Shown: piece after piece, positions 32,970 through 41,619 of the stretch
How the letters are laid out: every line of letters starts with the position of its first letter
Position numbering within the stretch: position 1 is the stretch's first letter
Assembly (NCBI RefSeq): GCF_000661915.1
Contig: NZ_CP007509.1
Location: 4,043,501-4,107,500 of the forward strand
Direction: 5' to 3'
Source: Stutzerimonas decontaminans
GTDB taxonomy: Bacteria; Pseudomonadota; Gammaproteobacteria; Pseudomonadales; Pseudomonadaceae
Length of the DNA stretch: 64,000 nt
Notes under the pieces: generated by a model
Database searches by the model: none
The model's input: the letters and a program-made list of their open reading frames with translations, nothing else
What the model was told of the DNA's origin: nothing
Made by a program: the position numbers and the translations under genes

Positions 32970-34943
32970 ATGAAAATACCCCGTCTGCTACAAGGTCGCC
33001 GCGGCCCTGTGCTCTCCATTTTCCTGCTCCTGCTGATCACCGCCAGCGTCGCCTATTGGCAGTTGCGCCCCAGCGCACCATCGACGCCGGCCACTGGCGC
33101 GGCGGCCAGCATGCTCGAAGCCTTGCAGGACTCCACCGAACCTTGGCAGGCCAATCGGCGCGACCTCTCCGTGCTGATGGGCGATCTGCGTGGCGCCACT
33201 ATCGCCAGCGCGGCGCTGGGCAAGGATGCGGTCTACGTAAACTTGCACGATGGCCTGCGCTACTGGGTGCCGGACCAGTCCGGACGCGTGGCCGGGCTGC
33301 TGCTCGATCATTACGCACAGGGCAGCGGCGAGCTCTTTCCCTTGGCGATGTTCCAGACCGACGCAGAAAAGCCGTTCTACATGGTTCTTCTTCCCTACTC
33401 ACCGATCGCCCTGCTGCTGATCGGCGCGGCGCTCTTCTTCGCCATGAAGACCCGCAGCTTTGAGGTCCAGCGCAAGGGCAGCGGCGTGACCTTCGCCGAC
33501 GTCATCGGCGCCGCCGAGGCCAAGCAGGCCCTCAGCGACGTCACCGCCTACCTGCGCGAACCGGCCGCCTATGCCCGCCTCGGCGCCCGACCACCCAAGG
33601 GTGTGCTGCTGACCGGCGAACCCGGCACCGGCAAGACCCAGCTGGCCAAGGCGCTGGCGAGTGAGTCGAATGCCAGCTTCATCCAGGTCACCGGCAGCGA
33701 CTTTTCGTCGATGTACTTCGGCGTCGGCATCCAGAAGGTCAAGGCGCTGTTCCGCACCGCGCGCAAGCAGGCGCCATGCATCATCTTCATCGACGAGATC
33801 GACGGCATCGGCAAGCGTGCCGAGCAGACGCGCTCCAGCGACGCCGAGAGCAACCGCATCATCAACCAGTTCCTCGCCGAGATGGACGGCTTCGATGGCG
33901 CCGCCGGCGTGCTGGTGCTCGGCGCCACCAACTTCCCCAACTCGCTCGACCCGGCGCTGGTACGTGAAGGCCGTTTCGACCGCTCCATCGCCGTCGGCCT
34001 GCCAGGGCTCGATGATCGCGAAGCGCTGTTCCGCCTGTACGCCGGCAAGATCAGCGCGGCGACCGATCTGGACTTCCCGCAGCTGGCGCGCAACACCGTC
34101 GGCCTGACGCCGGCCGCGATCGCCTATATCGTCAACCACGCAGCATTGCTGGCGGCTCGCGCGGGCGCCAGACAGGTCGATATGGCACATTTCGTCGACG
34201 CGGTGGAAACCTGCCGCATCGGCGAGCAGCCCTCCGGCGTGACACCGATGTCCGCCACCGACCGCAAGCGCATCGCCGTGCACGAAGCCGGCCACGCGCT
34301 GGTGGCGGCGGCGCTGAATGTGGGGCGGGTGGAAAAAGTCACCATCCTCCCGCGCGGCCAGGCACTGGGCGTGACCCTGGTGACGCCGGTGGAAGACAAG
34401 CGCCTGCACATGTACTCCGAGCTGCGCAATCGCATCCAGATGCTGCTGGCCGGGCGCGGTGCCGAGCAGCTGTACTTCCATGAGGTGTCTTCGGGTGCCG
34501 GGCAGGACCTGCAGGAAGCCTCGAAGATCGCTCTCTCCATGGTCGGCGCCCTTGGCATGGGCCCGCGCGGCTCGCTGCTGAGCCTGCAGGCCGTGCGCGA
34601 CGCGCATCTGGACAGCGATCCGCGCGAAGCGCTGGAAGCGGCCGACGAGCTGCTGCAGCAGCTCAATCAGGAGTGCCTGGCGCTGCTGCAGCGGTTGAAA
34701 CCGGCGCTCGACCACATCACCGAACGCCTGCTCGCGGTGGAAACCGTGCCGGGGGAAGAGGTGCTGGCGGCCATCGAGCGGTTGCCGGTGCAACATCACG
34801 AAGCCAGTGTCAGCTCGATCATTGGCCACGCGCTGAACAGCATCGACCGCGTCGCGGCCAGCGCCATGGACAGCACCGACAGCTTCGAACTGTCGCCGGT
34901 GGTATCCAGCGAGCCGGAAGACGACGGCCCGACCCGGCTCTGA
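32970..34943 (+). CDS. FtsH-like AAA+ zinc metalloprotease, divergent second copy
   Basis: A 657-residue membrane protease. Two spans (about 14-30 and 143-160) flank a periplasmic domain; then an AAA module with Walker A GEPGTGKT (216-223), Walker B IIFIDE (271-276) and the arginine region GRFDRS, and an M41 peptidase domain with HEAGH (438-442) and the third ligand region SSGAGQDLQEASKIA. The pore loop reads MYFGVGIQKV instead of the usual MFVGVGASRV, and the start of the AAA module is VTFADVIGAAEAK. It is not the housekeeping ftsH, which lies next to rrmJ/folP elsewhere. Likely protein quality control under stress. Confidence 0.85.
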   Translation: MKIPRLLQGRRGPVLSIFLLLLITASVAYWQLRPSAPSTPATGAAASMLEALQDSTEPWQANRRDLSVLMGDLRGATIASAALGKDAVYVNLHDGLRYWVPDQSGRVAGLLLDHYAQGSGELFPLAMFQTDAEKPFYMVLLPYSPIALLLIGAALFFAMKTRSFEVQRKGSGVTFADVIGAAEAKQALSDVTAYLREPAAYARLGARPPKGVLLTGEPGTGKTQLAKALASESNASFIQVTGSDFSSMYFGVGIQKVKALFRTARKQAPCIIFIDEIDGIGKRAEQTRSSDAESNRIINQFLAEMDGFDGAAGVLVLGATNFPNSLDPALVREGRFDRSIAVGLPGLDDREALFRLYAGKISAATDLDFPQLARNTVGLTPAAIAYIVNHAALLAARAGARQVDMAHFVDAVETCRIGEQPSGVTPMSATDRKRIAVHEAGHALVAAALNVGRVEKVTILPRGQALGVTLVTPVEDKRLHMYSELRNRIQMLLAGRGAEQLYFHEVSSGAGQDLQEASKIALSMVGALGMGPRGSLLSLQAVRDAHLDSDPREALEAADELLQQLNQECLALLQRLKPALDHITERLLAVETVPGEEVLAAIERLPVQHHEASVSSIIGHALNSIDRVAASAMDSTDSFELSPVVSSEPEDDGPTRL

Positions 34944-34957
34944 GCCGGGGGCGTAAC

Positions 34958-34988
34958 GATCCCGGCGGGCGTCACATCCGCCGGGATC
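34958..34988. terminator. Convergent hairpin after FtsH-like gene
   Basis: A perfect eleven-base inverted repeat (GATCCCGGCGG / CCGCCGGGATC) with a nine-base loop in the 43-base gap between two convergent genes; its right arm reaches into the stop codon of the GlxA-type regulator. T-runs are absent, so it may act as an RNA end-protecting structure. Confidence 0.6.
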
Positions 34989-36063
34989 AGTGCATGGCCG
35001 GCGCCGCCTGCTGCAGCGTGGCGATGCCGGCCAGGCGCCGCGACAGTACGCCGAAGCGGCGCCGGTACTGCGCCGGCGTGAGGCCGACCTTGCGCCGGAA
35101 CAGTCGACCGAAGAAGCCGGCGTCCTGATAACCGACCTCCCAGGCGATCGCCTCCACTGACAACTCACCGCTTTCCAGCAGCTGCTTGGCCTCTTCCAGG
35201 CGCAGCGTATGGATGTAATCCAGCGGCGTCAGTCCCGTGGCCAGGGCGAAGCGGCGCTGGAAGGTTCGTTCCGGCAGGCCGCTGATGCGCACCATGGCGC
35301 TCACCGGCGCCTCCTCCTCGTAGTGCTGCGCCGCCCATTCCTGACAACGCGCGATCACCGGGTCGGCCAGCTGCCCGGTGCGCATCATCGCGGCGTAGGC
35401 CAGCGGGCTGGTCGCATCCCAGTCGAACAGGTTCATCCGCGCCACCTCCATCGCCTCCCGCGCACCGACGAAACGGGCAATGAGAAACAGCCCCAGCGCA
35501 TGCCAGCTGCTGCCACTGCCGGACATCACCAGGCGCTGACCGACGCCGGTGCTGACCAATGCCTTGTCCGGGTGCCAGTGCACGTCCGGGTATTCGCGTC
35601 GCAGGCAATCGCAGTAGCCCCAGTGCGAAGTCCCTTCGCAGCCGGCCAAGAGCCCGGTACGCGCCAACAGCATCGCCCCGGAGCAGGCTGCGGCCAGCGT
35701 CGCGCCGGCCGCGTAGCGCTCGCATAGCCATTGCGCCTCGGGCGCGTAGCGATCATCCAGCGGTTCCCAGGGGCTGACCGCCAGGTTGCTGACGATCACC
35801 ACATCGGTCGGCGGCGCATCGTCCAGACTGGTGTGAGGGTGGACCGGAATATCGTTGTAGACCCGCAGCGAGCGGCCGTCGCGGCTGACGATCAGCGGCA
35901 GGAAGGGCGACGCCACGTCGGCGCGGTGCAGCAGTTGCTGCCAGTCGCGACGGGCACCCAGCAGCAGATCGTAGAGGCCGAACAGCGTCGAGGCCGTACT
36001 GTCCGGCGTCGCCAGCAGAGCGACGGTCAATGGCGGACGTTCGGCGATCTCTGAGCGGGCCAT
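34987..36063 (-). CDS. GlxA-type AraC-family regulator with DJ-1/PfpI domain
   Basis: A 358-residue transcription factor: N-terminal DJ-1/PfpI-like (class I amidotransferase-like) domain (about 10-190, VVIVSNLAVSP and the nucleophile-elbow region AAACSGAMLLARTGLL) and C-terminal AraC helix-turn-helix pair (about 250-345, SVEAIAWEVGYQDAGFFGRLFRRKVGLTPAQYRRRF). Related regulators control choline, carnitine, arginine or aldehyde metabolism. The start at 36063 (MARSEIAERPPLTVALL) places the domain correctly. It is divergent from a TPR protein gene across 111 bases and probably controls it. Confidence 0.82.
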   Translation of the reverse strand: MARSEIAERPPLTVALLATPDSTASTLFGLYDLLLGARRDWQQLLHRADVASPFLPLIVSRDGRSLRVYNDIPVHPHTSLDDAPPTDVVIVSNLAVSPWEPLDDRYAPEAQWLCERYAAGATLAAACSGAMLLARTGLLAGCEGTSHWGYCDCLRREYPDVHWHPDKALVSTGVGQRLVMSGSGSSWHALGLFLIARFVGAREAMEVARMNLFDWDATSPLAYAAMMRTGQLADPVIARCQEWAAQHYEEEAPVSAMVRISGLPERTFQRRFALATGLTPLDYIHTLRLEEAKQLLESGELSVEAIAWEVGYQDAGFFGRLFRRKVGLTPAQYRRRFGVLSRRLAGIATLQQAAPAMH

Positions 36064-36174
36064 GGCGGAAATAGCCGGTTTGTTTCCAGGATGACTGGGG
36101 TCCAACGCAGACGTAACCCCGAGTATGGGCGCGTTGGCCGATGCCAACGAACCGGACTCATGGAGCATAGAACA

Positions 36175-37452
36175 ATGAAAGACGCACACGGGTACCAACT
36201 GACCGGCTGCAACAGCGAGGCGCAGGCCCTGCTCGATCAGGCGCTCGCACAGTTCCGCTGCCTGCACGCCGACTCCCTGGCGACCACCGAAGCCACACTG
36301 CAGGCCTCGCCGGAACTGGTCATGGGCCATGTCCTGCACGCCTGGCTCTACCTGCTCGGCACCGAGGCGGCCGCACTACCGGTGGCCCGAGCCTCGTACG
36401 AGCGCGCCCTGGAGCTGCCGCACAATGATCGCGAGGGCCGTCACCTCAAGGCGCTGGGGCAACTGCTGGATGGTCGCTGGCACGCGGCCGGGCGCGTGCT
36501 GGAAGACCTCAGCATCGACTACCCCCACGACATGCTGGCGTTGCAGGCCGGGCAGCAGATCGACTTCTTCACCGGCGACGCACGCATGCTGCGCGACCGC
36601 ATTGCCCGTGTGCTGCCGGACTGGTCACTGCAGCTGCCTGGCTACCACGCACTGCTTGGCCTGTACGCGTTCGGGCTGGAAGAAAGTGGCGACTATCGGC
36701 TCGCCGAGCGCTATGGCCGTGAAGCTATCGCCCTGCAACCCGCCGACGCGTGGGCCCAGCACGCAGTCGCCCACGTCCTTGAGATGCAGGGACGGCGCGA
36801 GGAAGGCATCGCCTGGATGCGCGGTAATCCGGCCTGGCAGCAGGACAGCATGCTGGCGGTGCACAACTGGTGGCACCTGGCGTTGCACCACATCGAGCTC
36901 GACGATTGCGGCGCGGCCCTGGACCTGTTCGACGGCCCCGTGAATGGCCATCAGAGCACCCTGGCGCTGGAGCTGATCGACGCCAGCGCACTGCTCTGGC
37001 GGCTGCAACTGCGTGGAGTGGATGTCGGCAACCGCTGGGCCGGCGTGGCCGAGCGCTGGGCCGCGATGGCGGCGGATGGCAACTATGCGTTCAACGACTT
37101 TCACGCCGCCATGGCCTTCGCCTGCGCTGGCCGCGACGACCTGCTGGGCCTGCTGCGCGCAGCCCAGCAACGGGCCTGCGCGCGGGACGACGACAACGCA
37201 CGTTTCACCGGCCAGATCGGCGCTCCGGGCGTCGAGGCGGTAGTGGCGTTCGTCGAAGGCAACCACGGGCGATCTGTGGAGCTGCTGCGCTCGATCCGCA
37301 ATCAGGCGCAGCTGTTTGGCGGCAGTCATGCTCAGCGCGATCTGGTCGACCAGACGCTGATCGCCGCCGCCGAGCGCAGCGGTCAGCAACGTCTTGCGCG
37401 GGCCCTGCAACGCGAGCGGCAACTACTCGCCGAACAACGCCGCATGCAGTGA
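36175..37452 (+). CDS. TTC38-like tetratricopeptide-repeat protein
   Basis: A 425-residue cytoplasmic protein of helical repeats: ALLDQALAQFRCLHADSLATTEATLQASPE at the N terminus and a clear TPR-like HAVAHVLEMQGRREEGIAWM with NWWHLALHHIELDDCGAALDLFD. It resembles the TTC38 family, whose bacterial members often neighbour AraC/GlxA-type regulators and small-molecule catabolic genes; the function is unknown. GGAG lies nine bases upstream of the ATG at 36175. Divergent pairing with the regulator at 34987-36063 suggests a dedicated regulator-target unit. Confidence 0.72.
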   Translation: MKDAHGYQLTGCNSEAQALLDQALAQFRCLHADSLATTEATLQASPELVMGHVLHAWLYLLGTEAAALPVARASYERALELPHNDREGRHLKALGQLLDGRWHAAGRVLEDLSIDYPHDMLALQAGQQIDFFTGDARMLRDRIARVLPDWSLQLPGYHALLGLYAFGLEESGDYRLAERYGREAIALQPADAWAQHAVAHVLEMQGRREEGIAWMRGNPAWQQDSMLAVHNWWHLALHHIELDDCGAALDLFDGPVNGHQSTLALELIDASALLWRLQLRGVDVGNRWAGVAERWAAMAADGNYAFNDFHAAMAFACAGRDDLLGLLRAAQQRACARDDDNARFTGQIGAPGVEAVVAFVEGNHGRSVELLRSIRNQAQLFGGSHAQRDLVDQTLIAAAERSGQQRLARALQRERQLLAEQRRMQ

Positions 37453-37458
37453 TCGGAT

Positions 37459-37477
37459 GGCGCCCACGGGCGCCTTT
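37459..37477 (+). terminator. Short intrinsic terminator after the TPR gene
   Basis: GGCGCCC-AC-GGGCGCC stem followed by TTTC, seven bases after the stop codon and shortly before the stop of the convergent TPM-domain gene. Confidence 0.6.
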
Positions 37478-37484
37478 CGCGAGG

Positions 37485-38102
37485 TTACGGCAGCACCACC
37501 AGGCGGTTGGGCAGTTCGTTGCGCTCATGGGTCTTCGGCACATGCTGCGCCAGCAGCGCGCCGCTGGCCTCGATGCAACCGAGAAAGCCTTCCAGCACCT
37601 GTCCCTGTTTCACCCGCTCGGTGAAACAGGCGACGATGGATTCCCAGGCGGCGTTGTCAATGCGGCTGGATATGCCGCGGTCGACGAGAATCTCTACATA
37701 ACGCTCAGCTTCGGAAACGAAGATCAGGATGCCGGTATCGGCATCGGTGTGATGCAGATTGAGCTCGATAAACTGGCGCCGCGCCAGATTGCAGGCGCGC
37801 CAGCAGCGTACGGAGCGCGGGATCAGGCGGCTGGTCAGTCCAGGCATGCGAAACAACACCGCCAGCACGATAAAGGTCGCCCACTGCACCAGCAGCAACT
37901 GCCAGGCGCCGAGCCAGCCACTGAAGAACAGCAAAGCGCCGGGTAGCAGCAGCGCGATCAGGCTGGCCCAGAGCAGCGGTATGTAGCGGTAGTCGTCTGC
38001 CTGCGCAGCCAGCACCGTTACCAGTTCGGCATCGGTATTGCGCTCGACCTGCTCGATCGCCGCGGCCACCTGTTGCAGTTCGCTTTCGCTGAGTAAGGTC
38101 AT
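37485..38102 (-). CDS. TPM-domain membrane protein
   Basis: A 205-residue protein with an N-terminal TPM-like segment (AAAIEQVERNTDAELVTVLAAQADDYRYIP), two hydrophobic spans (about 45-85) and a C-terminal TPM portion (about 105-185, TDADTGILIFVSEAERYVEILVD-type sequence). Homologues in pseudomonads follow a YgcG-type TPM gene and lemA. Function unknown; TPM domains were first called phosphatases and later linked to membrane protein or photosystem repair. Third gene of a compact LemA-TPM-TPM operon, 18 bases after its neighbour. Confidence 0.82.
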   Translation of the reverse strand: MTLLSESELQQVAAAIEQVERNTDAELVTVLAAQADDYRYIPLLWASLIALLLPGALLFFSGWLGAWQLLLVQWATFIVLAVLFRMPGLTSRLIPRSVRCWRACNLARRQFIELNLHHTDADTGILIFVSEAERYVEILVDRGISSRIDNAAWESIVACFTERVKQGQVLEGFLGCIEASGALLAQHVPKTHERNELPNRLVVLP

Positions 38103-38120
38103 CGTTCATCCATCATTGAA

Positions 38121-38873
38121 TTACCAGCCACCGGAAGCACCACCGCCGCCGAAGCCCCCACCGCCACCACCGAAGCCGCCACCGCCAAAACCACCACCGC
38201 CGAAGCCGCCACCACGGCCCATGCCGCCGAGCAAAGCGCCGAGCAGCAAGGCACGACGACCACCGCCGCGACCGCCTCGCCCGCCGCCGATAACGAAGAT
38301 CGCTACCAGCATGAGGAAGAAACCGAGAATCCCGAGGCCGCCGGGTTGCTCCTGCCCCATTGGCATCACCGGACGCAATTCGGCCGGCAACGGGTCGCCG
38401 CCGAGCACCGTGACAATCGCCTCCGCCCCTTCGATGATCCCGGCAGTGAAGTCACCGCGCTGGAACGCCGGCGCGATGATGCGGCTGATGATCACCGAGG
38501 ACTGCGCGTCGGTGAGCCGACCTTCCAGCCCATAGCCGACCTCGATGCGAATCTTGCGGTCATCGCGCGCGACGATCAGCAGTGCGCCGTTGTCCTCGTC
38601 CTTTTGGCCGATGCCCCAGGTGCGGCCCAGCTCCAGCCCGAATTCCTCGATGCTGCGCCCGCCCAGATCCGGCACCGTCACGACCACGACCTGTTCGCCC
38701 GTGGCCTGCTCGTGCCCGGCCAGCATGCTGGTCAGCCGCGCCTCGGCCTGGGTATCAAGCAGCTCGGCGCGGTCGACCACACGGCCGGTCAGCGCCGGCA
38801 GCTCGCTCTCCTGAGCGACGAGGCCAGCAGCCCAGAGCAGCAGGACCAGCAGTAGCGGGAACCTGGAGGTCAT
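38121..38873 (-). CDS. YgcG-type TPM-domain protein with glycine-rich tail
   Basis: A 250-residue exported protein: signal peptide to about residue 20, TPM domain (about 25-150: LTGRVVDRAELLDTQAEARL, DNGALLIVARDDRKIRIEVGYGLEG), a transmembrane segment (about 178-195) and a tail of about 50 residues composed of Gly with Phe and Arg. It is placed between lemA (four-base overlap) and the other TPM protein. The tail is encoded by imperfect CCACCGCCGAAGCC-like units and could vary in length. Confidence 0.85.
   Translation of the reverse strand: MTSRFPLLLVLLLWAAGLVAQESELPALTGRVVDRAELLDTQAEARLTSMLAGHEQATGEQVVVVTVPDLGGRSIEEFGLELGRTWGIGQKDEDNGALLIVARDDRKIRIEVGYGLEGRLTDAQSSVIISRIIAPAFQRGDFTAGIIEGAEAIVTVLGGDPLPAELRPVMPMGQEQPGGLGILGFFLMLVAIFVIGGGRGGRGGGRRALLLGALLGGMGRGGGFGGGGFGGGGFGGGGGGFGGGGASGGW
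38125..38290. repeat. Imperfect tandem GGN-codon repeat in the TPM gene tail
   Basis: The last 50 or so codons of the TPM gene consist of tandem GGC/GGT/TTC codons; on the plus strand the units read CCACCGCCGAAGCC and CCACCACCGAAGCC. Unit copies are imperfect, so this is a protein low-complexity repeat more than a precise tandem array. Confidence 0.6.
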
Positions 38874-39478
38874 TGAAACTGCACTTGTGGCGCTTGCTCG
38901 GCGTTCTCAGCCGTGGCCTCGAAGTTCTCACGGATCGGCATGTCGCTGTACATCACCTTGTGCCAGATGCGGCCAGGGAAGGTCCGAATCTCGGTGTTGT
39001 AGCGCTCGACCGCAGCGATGAAGTCGCGGCGCGCTACCGCAATACGGTTCTCGGTGCCTTCCAGCTGCGACTGCAGGGCAAGGAAGTTCTGGTTCGATTT
39101 CAGCTCCGGATAGCGTTCGGAAACCGCCATCAGCCGGCTCAGCGCACCGGTCAGCTGATTCTGCGCCTGCTGAAACTGCTGCAGCTTCTGCGGATCGTCG
39201 AGGGTGCTGGCATCGACCTGAATCGAGGTGGCCTTGGCCCGCGCTTCCACCACCGCGGTGAGGGTTTCCTGCTCCTGGCGGGCAAAGCCCTTCACCGTCT
39301 CGACCAGATTGGGGATCAGGTCGGCACGCCGCTGATACTGGTTCTCGACCTGCGACCAGGCGGCCTTCACCTGCTCGTCATAGCGGGGGATGTTGTTGAT
39401 ACCGCAGCCGGCCAGCAGCCACGACATCAGGACGACAACGGTCAGTTGCCAGGTGTAGCGAAAACGCTGCGTATGCAT
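38870..39478 (-). CDS. lemA: LemA-family lipoprotein
   Basis: A 202-residue LemA-family protein: a signal with lipobox LLAGCG (cysteine near residue 25), then the antiparallel helical LemA domain with YDEQVKAAWSQVENQYQRRADLIPNLVETVKGFA-type sequence. The start at 39478 (MHTQRF) gives a normal lipoprotein signal. First gene of the operon; its stop overlaps the TPM start by four bases. The function of LemA is unknown, and this family name must not be confused with the GacS sensor once called LemA. Confidence 0.88.
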   Translation of the reverse strand: MHTQRFRYTWQLTVVVLMSWLLAGCGINNIPRYDEQVKAAWSQVENQYQRRADLIPNLVETVKGFARQEQETLTAVVEARAKATSIQVDASTLDDPQKLQQFQQAQNQLTGALSRLMAVSERYPELKSNQNFLALQSQLEGTENRIAVARRDFIAAVERYNTEIRTFPGRIWHKVMYSDMPIRENFEATAENAEQAPQVQFQ

Positions 39479-39583
39479 GATGCGTTCGTCCATTCTGTTA
39501 ACCAGTACGCAGATAAGAATAGCCAAGCGCCATAAGAGTTCAGGTGAGCAACGAAAGTGCTCGGCTGCGTCTGGAAAACGGAA

Positions 39584-40504
39584 CTACCGGAACTGCCAGG
39601 GCGCGCGCTCCAGCAGCTCCGCGCACTGCGTCTGCAGATGCGCGTGCAGCAGCCGCACCGGCTTGCTCAGCTGTGCACGGTGCGCGCAAAGCAGGCTGAG
39701 TGGCGCCGCCTCGCCAAGACAGTCCGGCAACAGCACCTGTAGACGGCCCGCGGCGACGTCGTCGGCAATGTCCAGCCAGGACTTGTAGGCCAGCCCGGCG
39801 CCAGCCAGCGCCCAGCGCCGCACCACATCGGCGTCATCGCTGACCCGGTCGCCGCTTACCTGCACGGTGAGCGCCCGGCGTCCTTCCTGAAAACACCAGC
39901 GGTCATGCACGCGGCCGGCGAGCATGAAGCGCAGGCAGCTGTGCCCCGCCAATTCGTCCAGCCGCTGCGGCGCGCCATGGCGCTGCAGATAGGCCGGCGA
40001 GGCGCACAGCACACGGCGGTTCTCGCCAGCGACCGGCAGCGCGACGAGGCTGGAATCCTCCGGCGCGCCATAGCGCAGGACGATATCCACCGGCTGACGG
40101 AACAGATCGGTCAGCCCGTCGCCCAGCAGCAGGCGCACCTGCAACTGCGGATGACTCGCCTGGAATTCGTCGAGCCACGGCAGCAGCACGTTGCGCCCGA
40201 AGTCCGATGGCGCCGACAGCTGCAGCACGCCGCTGATCGCCTCGCGCCCGCCAGCGAGCGCCTGGGCGCCCTCGTGCAGGCTGGCCAGTGCCGCCCGGGC
40301 ATGCAGCAGATAAGCCTCGCCCTCGGCGGTCAGGCGCAGGCTGCGGGTGGAGCGCGCGAACAGTCGCGCTCCCAGGCTCGCCTCCAGCCGCTTCAAGGCC
40401 GCGCTGGCCACTGCCGGCGACACGTCGAGCCCGCGCGCGGCCGCGGAAAGGCTGCCGCTGTCGGCCGTACGCACGAAGAGCTGCAGGTCATCGATACGCA
40501 GCAT
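39584..40504 (-). CDS. LysR-family transcriptional regulator
   Basis: A 306-residue LysR regulator: N-terminal winged helix (MLRIDDLQLFVRTADSGSLSAAARGLDVSPAVASAALKRLE) and a CrgA-type effector domain (about 90-290). The start at 40504 matches the family pattern. It is divergent from a quinone-oxidoreductase-like gene 100 bases away, with a dyad next to its own start codon, so it probably regulates that gene and itself. The inducer is unknown; electrophiles or quinones are a guess from the neighbour. Confidence 0.85.
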   Translation of the reverse strand: MLRIDDLQLFVRTADSGSLSAAARGLDVSPAVASAALKRLEASLGARLFARSTRSLRLTAEGEAYLLHARAALASLHEGAQALAGGREAISGVLQLSAPSDFGRNVLLPWLDEFQASHPQLQVRLLLGDGLTDLFRQPVDIVLRYGAPEDSSLVALPVAGENRRVLCASPAYLQRHGAPQRLDELAGHSCLRFMLAGRVHDRWCFQEGRRALTVQVSGDRVSDDADVVRRWALAGAGLAYKSWLDIADDVAAGRLQVLLPDCLGEAAPLSLLCAHRAQLSKPVRLLHAHLQTQCAELLERAPWQFR

Positions 40505-40523
40505 TTTCAAAATCCTGTTGAAA
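40505..40523. promoter_or_regulatory. Dyad near LysR start, candidate operator
   Basis: TTTCAA-N7-TTGAAA, a perfect six-base inverted repeat immediately upstream of the LysR start codon and 82 bases before the divergent oxidoreductase gene. It fits a LysR-type site and would allow autorepression. Inferred from symmetry and position. Confidence 0.45.
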
Positions 40524-40604
40524 GAGCCTCGCTTATCGCCCCGTTTTCCCGCCGCGTCAAATAGCTGAGCATGTCCCTCCACCGAACCCATACGGAGCAA
40601 CAGC

Positions 40605-41618
40605 ATGAAAGCGGTCGCCTACTTCGAATCCCTCGCCATCGACGATCCCCGCGCCCTGCAGGACGTGGAACTGCCCGAGCCGGTGCCCGGCCCGCGTGAC
40701 CTGCTGGTGGAGGTGCGCGCCATCTCAGTCAACCCGGTGGACACCAAGGTACGCCGCAACACCCAGCCCGAGGCCGGCCAGCCGAAGGTGCTGGGCTGGG
40801 ACGTGGCTGGCGTGGTCGTCGGTGTGGGCAGCGAAGTCAGCCTGTTCAAGGTCGGCGACGAGGTGTTCTACGCCGGCTCCATCGCCCGCGCCGGCGGCAA
40901 CAGCGAACGCCATCTGGTGGACGAGCGCATCGTCGGGCGCAAGCCGCGGAGCCTGAGCTTCGCCGAAGCCGCCGCGCTGCCGCTGACCGCCATCACCGCC
41001 TGGGAACTGCTGTTCGAGCGCCTGCAACTGGTCGAAGGCCAGGGCGCCGGGCAGCAGTTGCTGATCGTTGGCGCTGCCGGCGGTGTCGGCTCGATCATGC
41101 TGCAGCTGGCCCGCCAGCTCACCAAGGTCAGCGTGATCGCCACCGCCTCGCGCCCGGAAACCCAGGCCTGGGCCCGCGAACTCGGCGCCCATCATGTCAT
41201 CGACCATAGCCAGCCGCTACACGCCGAGCTGCAGCGCGCCGGTTTCGCCAGCGTCAGCCATGTCTCCAGCCTGACGCAAACCGATCAGCACTTCGACCAG
41301 CTGGTCGAGGCACTGACGCCGCAGGGCCGCCTGGCGCTGATCGACGATCCAGCCCAGCCGCTGGACGTGATGAAGCTCAAGCGCAAAAGCCTGTCGCTGC
41401 ACTGGGAACTGATGTTCACCCGCTCACTGTTCGAGACGCCGGATATGATCGAGCAACATCACCTGCTGCAGCGCGTCAGCCAGCTGGTCGATCTGGGCGT
41501 GCTGCGCACCACCCTCGGCGAGCACTTCGGCACCATCAACGCGGCCAACCTGCGCCGCGCCCATGCCCTGCTGGAAAGCGGCAAGGCCAAGGGCAAGACC
41601 GTGCTGGAAGGTTTCTGA
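40605..41618 (+). CDS. Zinc-binding-type alcohol dehydrogenase / quinone oxidoreductase
   Basis: A 337-residue medium-chain dehydrogenase/reductase. GroES-like N-terminal domain (PVPGPRDLLVEVRAISVNPVDTK, GWDVAGVVVGVGSEV) and a Rossmann domain with QQLLIVGAAGGVGSIMLQLARQL. The cysteine ligands of the structural zinc are missing, as in the zinc-free quinone oxidoreductase branch (ZADH family 1). NADPH-dependent reduction of quinones or enones is likely. It is paired with the divergent LysR gene, and convergent with the CoA transferase with a one-base gap. Confidence 0.85.
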   Translation: MKAVAYFESLAIDDPRALQDVELPEPVPGPRDLLVEVRAISVNPVDTKVRRNTQPEAGQPKVLGWDVAGVVVGVGSEVSLFKVGDEVFYAGSIARAGGNSERHLVDERIVGRKPRSLSFAEAAALPLTAITAWELLFERLQLVEGQGAGQQLLIVGAAGGVGSIMLQLARQLTKVSVIATASRPETQAWARELGAHHVIDHSQPLHAELQRAGFASVSHVSSLTQTDQHFDQLVEALTPQGRLALIDDPAQPLDVMKLKRKSLSLHWELMFTRSLFETPDMIEQHHLLQRVSQLVDLGVLRTTLGEHFGTINAANLRRAHALLESGKAKGKTVLEGF

Positions 41619-41619
41619 A

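Noticed and set aside
33399..35168. A 589-codon minus-strand frame opposite the FtsH-like gene
   Set aside because: The FtsH-like frame has catalytic motifs in the right order; the antisense frame has low-complexity Arg/Gln/Gly sequence.
38125..38290. Repeat array that could be mistaken for CRISPR or a satellite
   Set aside because: Units are in-frame GGN codons of the TPM tail, imperfect and without unique spacers.
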